Source: Acidobacteriota bacterium (lineage in GTDB: Bacteria > Acidobacteriota > Polarisedimenticolia > Gp22-AA2). Taken from it: a DNA stretch of 7,292 bases. The stretch spans positions 1 through 7,292 of the forward strand of contig JACOUZ010000321.1 of the NCBI GenBank assembly GCA_016177515.1, written 5' to 3'. This document shows, in pieces, positions 4,331 to 7,292 of this stretch (its first letter is position 1; every line of letters starts with the position of its first letter). The notes beneath the pieces are model-generated. The model saw nothing but the letters and a program-made list of their open reading frames with translations. It was not told the origin of the DNA and did not search any database. Made by a program: the position numbers and the translations under genes.

Positions 4331-7292
4331 ATGCGCAATCCGGGGAGTCCGGGATCCCTGCCGTTCACAGCCTACGCCGCCATCGTCCTGGCGGCCATTT
4401 TCATTTTCGGGCTTGGGGCGAGCCTCGCCGGCAGGGATCAAGCGGGCGGGGGAGACGGGCCGACGGCCCGGAAGCAGAAGGGGCTCGCGTTCGATGAGCG
4501 CTTCGGACCCGACAGCTCCTACGACTTCTGGCAGCGCACGCGCCTGCCGCGCGCCACCGAGCGCCCGGCCGGCCTGTCGCCGTTCGGGGACGCCTTCAAG
4601 TCGATCCACGTGCCGGGCGATCGCCGCGGTCTCGTCGCGACACCTCTCGGATTCGTGGACCTGAGACAGCCGCGCGAGCTGGACGCTCTGCCGCGCGGGC
4701 TGCGGCGCAATGCCACGCACACGCGCGCCGGCCGCGGCGGGATCGCCCGGGGCGCCAACCTCCTCCAGGTGTCCGCCGGGGCGATCCGGGACCTCGGGAT
4801 CGAAGAGATCGAGCGCCGCCTGGGCGAATCGGCGCGCGTCCTGGGTGCCCTTCCCGAGCGCGCCTTCCTGGTGCGGGCGCGGGACGCTGCGGGGCTGGAG
4901 CGCCTGGCCGGACTGCCGTTTGTCGAGGCGATGATGCCGTACCACCCGGGCTTCAAGATCGACCGGACCCTCGGCCGCACGCCTTTGATCCAGCGGAGCC
5001 GGGCGCAGAGCACGAGACTCGAGCTGATGGTGGCGGCCTGGCCCGGGGCCGGGCCGGATGAGATCGCGGAGATGCGCCGCGACCTGGAGGCGCTGGCGGG
5101 ATCGCGCGCCGTGAGCGACTACTCGGGCGACGGGAGGGTGCTGCGCGTCGAGGCGGAGGCCGCCATGGTGGGGGCCATCGCGGCGATCGACGCGGCCGGC
5201 GCCGTCCAGGAGATCCCGGAGTATTTTCTGTCGAACTCCGAGGGCGCGAGCCTGGCCATGACCGGCAGCGTCGAGGACACCCTGGGCGCCCGGCCGTACC
5301 ACGACATCGGCATCGACGGCGGCGGGATCGACACCAACGCGGACGGCAAGCGGATCAACGACGGCTCCGACGCGGTGCCGCCGCAGATCGTCGCGGTGAC
5401 CGACAACGGCCTGAGCTATGACTCGGCGCAGTTCTCCGAGACCGCCACGCAGCCCACCACCCTCCTGGCGCCGGTCGGGTCCCGCCACCGCAAGGTCCAT
5501 GCGATCCAGGCGATTCTCGACAACGGCGACACCTGCGACGGCGCTCTCTACGGCAGCGGCACGCACGGCAACGTGGTGGCGGGGGCGATCGCCGGCTGGC
5601 CCTCCGGCGTCGGGGTGTTCGTCAGCAAGTCGATCCTCACCGGCCGGCCGCTGATCACCGGCATCAATCTCGACGGCATCGCCCGCGGGGCGCGCATCAT
5701 CATGCAGGACGCCGCCGGCCCGTCGCGCTGCCTGATCAACGAGCTCATCGAGCTGGGCGGCAACGTCATCCCCGGCAACCTGGACACCCGCCTCCTGGAG
5801 GCCCGCAACGCCGGCAGCAACGTCCACCTTCAGGTCCTGCCGTTCGGCGTGCCGAACTTCGACAATGTCCTGTCCAATCCGCAGAACGGCACGTACTCGA
5901 TCGAAGCGAACCAGATCGACACGTTCCTGGTGAACAACCGGGACTACATGGTCTTCGTGCCGGTCGGCAACCAGGGATCGGCGCCGTCCCAGGTGTCGAG
6001 GCGCCTCTACCCCGACCTGTTCGACGGGACGGCTGTCGACAACGATCCCAACGCGCCCGTCGGCCTCGAGATCCCCCCTCCCGCGACCGCCAAGGACATC
6101 GTCTCGGTCGGCAGCCACCGCTACGACATGCACACCTTCTCGGGGGCGCTTAACACGGAGGAGACGTCCTCCCCCTGGTCGTCGCGCGGGCCGGCGACCG
6201 AGGCGTCGCTGCGCACCGCCCCGATCGTCCTGGCGGCGGGCGACGACTTCGCCGGGCTGTTCGGGGCCCCCGGCACCACGGGGGTCGCCGTCCTGCGGAG
6301 CCGGGACAACGACAACATTCAGCCCGTGGAAGCCCAGATCGACGAGGACAACCTCGGGACGTCCTACGCCTCGGCCTATGCCACGGGCGCGGGCGCCCTG
6401 GTGCGCGACTATTTCGCGCAGGGCTTCTACCCGACGGGCAGCCGCACGACGGCCGACCGGATGCCGGGCGTCTCGGGGGCGCTGGTCAAGGCGGCCCTGG
6501 TGGCGAGCGCCAACTTCCTGGAGAACGTGGGCGTCAGCGACTTCCCGACGACCGCCGACCGGCTGGTCGGACAGTCCCGCTCGCTCAACCTGGGGACCGT
6601 GACCGGCATTCCGGTCGGCATCATCGGCAACAACGAGCAGGGGTACGGGCGGATCCAGCTCGCGGCCGTCCTGCCGATCCCGAACTGGCCCCCGTCCAGG
6701 GCGATCGGGCTTCCGAACACGCCCGAGTATCCGGCGGCGGGCCTTCTGGTCTTCGACGACATCGGCACCGGCGAGCCGCCGATCAACAACACGACGAACA
6801 CCAGCGTCGCCCGCACCTTCGTGGTCAACTCGCCGAACACGGCGATCCTGACCGGCGGGGGGAGGGTCGTGTCGATCGGGACCTTGCGGGTGGCCCTGGC
6901 CTGGACCGATCCGCCGGACGTGGCCGAGGGCGGCGGGACGCTGGTCAACGACCTCGATCTCGAGCTCGAGTCCCCGGGCCGCGACAACTGCCTGTTCCAG
7001 GGGGACGTGGCCCCCGGGGGCGCGCTGTGCGGGGCGTCGAGCGCCAACGACAACATCCTGTACGACGGCAACGTCTACCAGACCGGCGGCGGGCCGCGCG
7101 TCGGCCAGTGGTCCCTGGGCCGCGGCGCCGTCGATCCCGATCCCGGCGACGCGCGCAACCCGGTGGAGGCGATCCACCTGTCCGCCGTGCGCGTCGACGC
7201 CCTGGGACAGCCGGCCGACTCGCAGCTCCCGGTCGGCACCTGGCGCGTGCGCGTGAGGCGCGGCTCCGGGGGGGCGGTGGCGGGGCAGATCA
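4331..7292 (+). CDS. Exported subtilisin-like (S8) serine protease, KP-43-like; C-terminus outside the window
   Basis: At least 987 residues are encoded, with no stop before the window edge. The start is fixed by GGAGGG 4 bases upstream. Residues 1-33 look like a signal peptide: a short polar start, then a hydrophobic stretch (about 14-29) ending in GASLAG. Residues of about 35-300 look like a propeptide; the stretch VLGALPERAFLVRA (170-183) through PYHPGFKI (203-210) resembles propeptides of KP-43/fervidolysin-type subtilases. The catalytic domain follows. The Asp is probably Asp358 in QIVAVTDNGL (Asp329 in GIDGGGID is the alternative), the His is His412 in GSGTHGNVVAG, the oxyanion Asn is Asn547 in PVGNQG, and the nucleophile is Ser678 in GTSYASAYATG. 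WSSRGP (616-621) and LVKAALVASAN are typical of subtilases. A beta-domain with WTDPP (858-862) and LVNDLDLEL (871-879) matches the KP-43 C-terminal barrel. A role in degrading external protein is inferred; the substrate is unknown. It is divergent from mtnA and probably a separate unit. Confidence 0.9.
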   Translation, partial: MRNPGSPGSLPFTAYAAIVLAAIFIFGLGASLAGRDQAGGGDGPTARKQKGLAFDERFGPDSSYDFWQRTRLPRATERPAGLSPFGDAFKSIHVPGDRRGLVATPLGFVDLRQPRELDALPRGLRRNATHTRAGRGGIARGANLLQVSAGAIRDLGIEEIERRLGESARVLGALPERAFLVRARDAAGLERLAGLPFVEAMMPYHPGFKIDRTLGRTPLIQRSRAQSTRLELMVAAWPGAGPDEIAEMRRDLEALAGSRAVSDYSGDGRVLRVEAEAAMVGAIAAIDAAGAVQEIPEYFLSNSEGASLAMTGSVEDTLGARPYHDIGIDGGGIDTNADGKRINDGSDAVPPQIVAVTDNGLSYDSAQFSETATQPTTLLAPVGSRHRKVHAIQAILDNGDTCDGALYGSGTHGNVVAGAIAGWPSGVGVFVSKSILTGRPLITGINLDGIARGARIIMQDAAGPSRCLINELIELGGNVIPGNLDTRLLEARNAGSNVHLQVLPFGVPNFDNVLSNPQNGTYSIEANQIDTFLVNNRDYMVFVPVGNQGSAPSQVSRRLYPDLFDGTAVDNDPNAPVGLEIPPPATAKDIVSVGSHRYDMHTFSGALNTEETSSPWSSRGPATEASLRTAPIVLAAGDDFAGLFGAPGTTGVAVLRSRDNDNIQPVEAQIDEDNLGTSYASAYATGAGALVRDYFAQGFYPTGSRTTADRMPGVSGALVKAALVASANFLENVGVSDFPTTADRLVGQSRSLNLGTVTGIPVGIIGNNEQGYGRIQLAAVLPIPNWPPSRAIGLPNTPEYPAAGLLVFDDIGTGEPPINNTTNTSVARTFVVNSPNTAILTGGGRVVSIGTLRVALAWTDPPDVAEGGGTLVNDLDLELESPGRDNCLFQGDVAPGGALCGASSANDNILYDGNVYQTGGGPRVGQWSLGRGAVDPDPGDARNPVEAIHLSAVRVDALGQPADSQLPVGTWRVRVRRGSGGAVAGQI

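Noticed and set aside
4312..4497. Small plus-strand frame starting just before the protease
   Set aside because: It is in a different frame from the protease, has no ribosome site of its own and no sign of coding beyond the overlap. The protease start has a strong Shine-Dalgarno sequence.
2831..7177. Minus-strand open frame of 1448 codons as a giant protein
   Set aside because: It is in complementary register with the protease gene and then crosses mtnA in another frame. It shows no recognisable domain, while the protease and mtnA frames have clear conserved motifs.
1..7292. CRISPR array, tRNA or rRNA gene, insertion sequence, phage or defence system
   Set aside because: No regularly spaced repeats, no cloverleaf or rRNA-like segments, no transposase or integrase motifs and no defence-related domains were seen. 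The window is almost fully occupied by four recognisable genes.

Overview
The window is strongly GC-rich bacterial chromosome. It holds two divergent transcription units around a 292-bp intergenic region (4039-4330). All reading is by eye, with no database search. The gene set and base composition would fit a high-GC soil or sediment bacterium such as an Acidobacteriota- or Myxococcota-like lineage, but that placement is weak inference.

The left part (1-4038) is a compact minus-strand cluster, transcribed right to left: mtnA (methylthioribose-1-phosphate isomerase, methionine salvage), then tsaD (tRNA t6A synthesis), then lepA (elongation factor 4). lepA runs off the left edge only a few codons before its expected end. 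The gaps are 55 bp (mtnA-tsaD) and 6 bp (tsaD-lepA), so an operon is likely. Two of the products act in translation (tRNA modification and ribosome function). mtnA is a metabolic gene sharing the transcript. None of the three has a recognisable Shine-Dalgarno sequence.

The right part (4331-7292) is one large plus-strand gene, open at the right edge. It encodes an exported subtilisin-like (S8) serine protease of at least 987 residues: signal peptide, long propeptide, catalytic domain with divergent motifs, and a C-terminal beta-domain like that of KP-43-type proteases. It has a good GGAGG ribosome-binding site and a possible promoter with a perfect TTGACA -35 box.

The most unusual features are the divergent catalytic signature of the protease; a 40-residue low-complexity tail on MtnA whose DNA contains nested GC-rich palindromes; the likely leaderless start of mtnA; and dyads in the protease leader. 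I saw no tRNA, rRNA, CRISPR array, insertion sequence or phage gene, and no convincing new multi-gene system. Two very long antisense reading frames (about 926 and 1448 codons) are composition artefacts.
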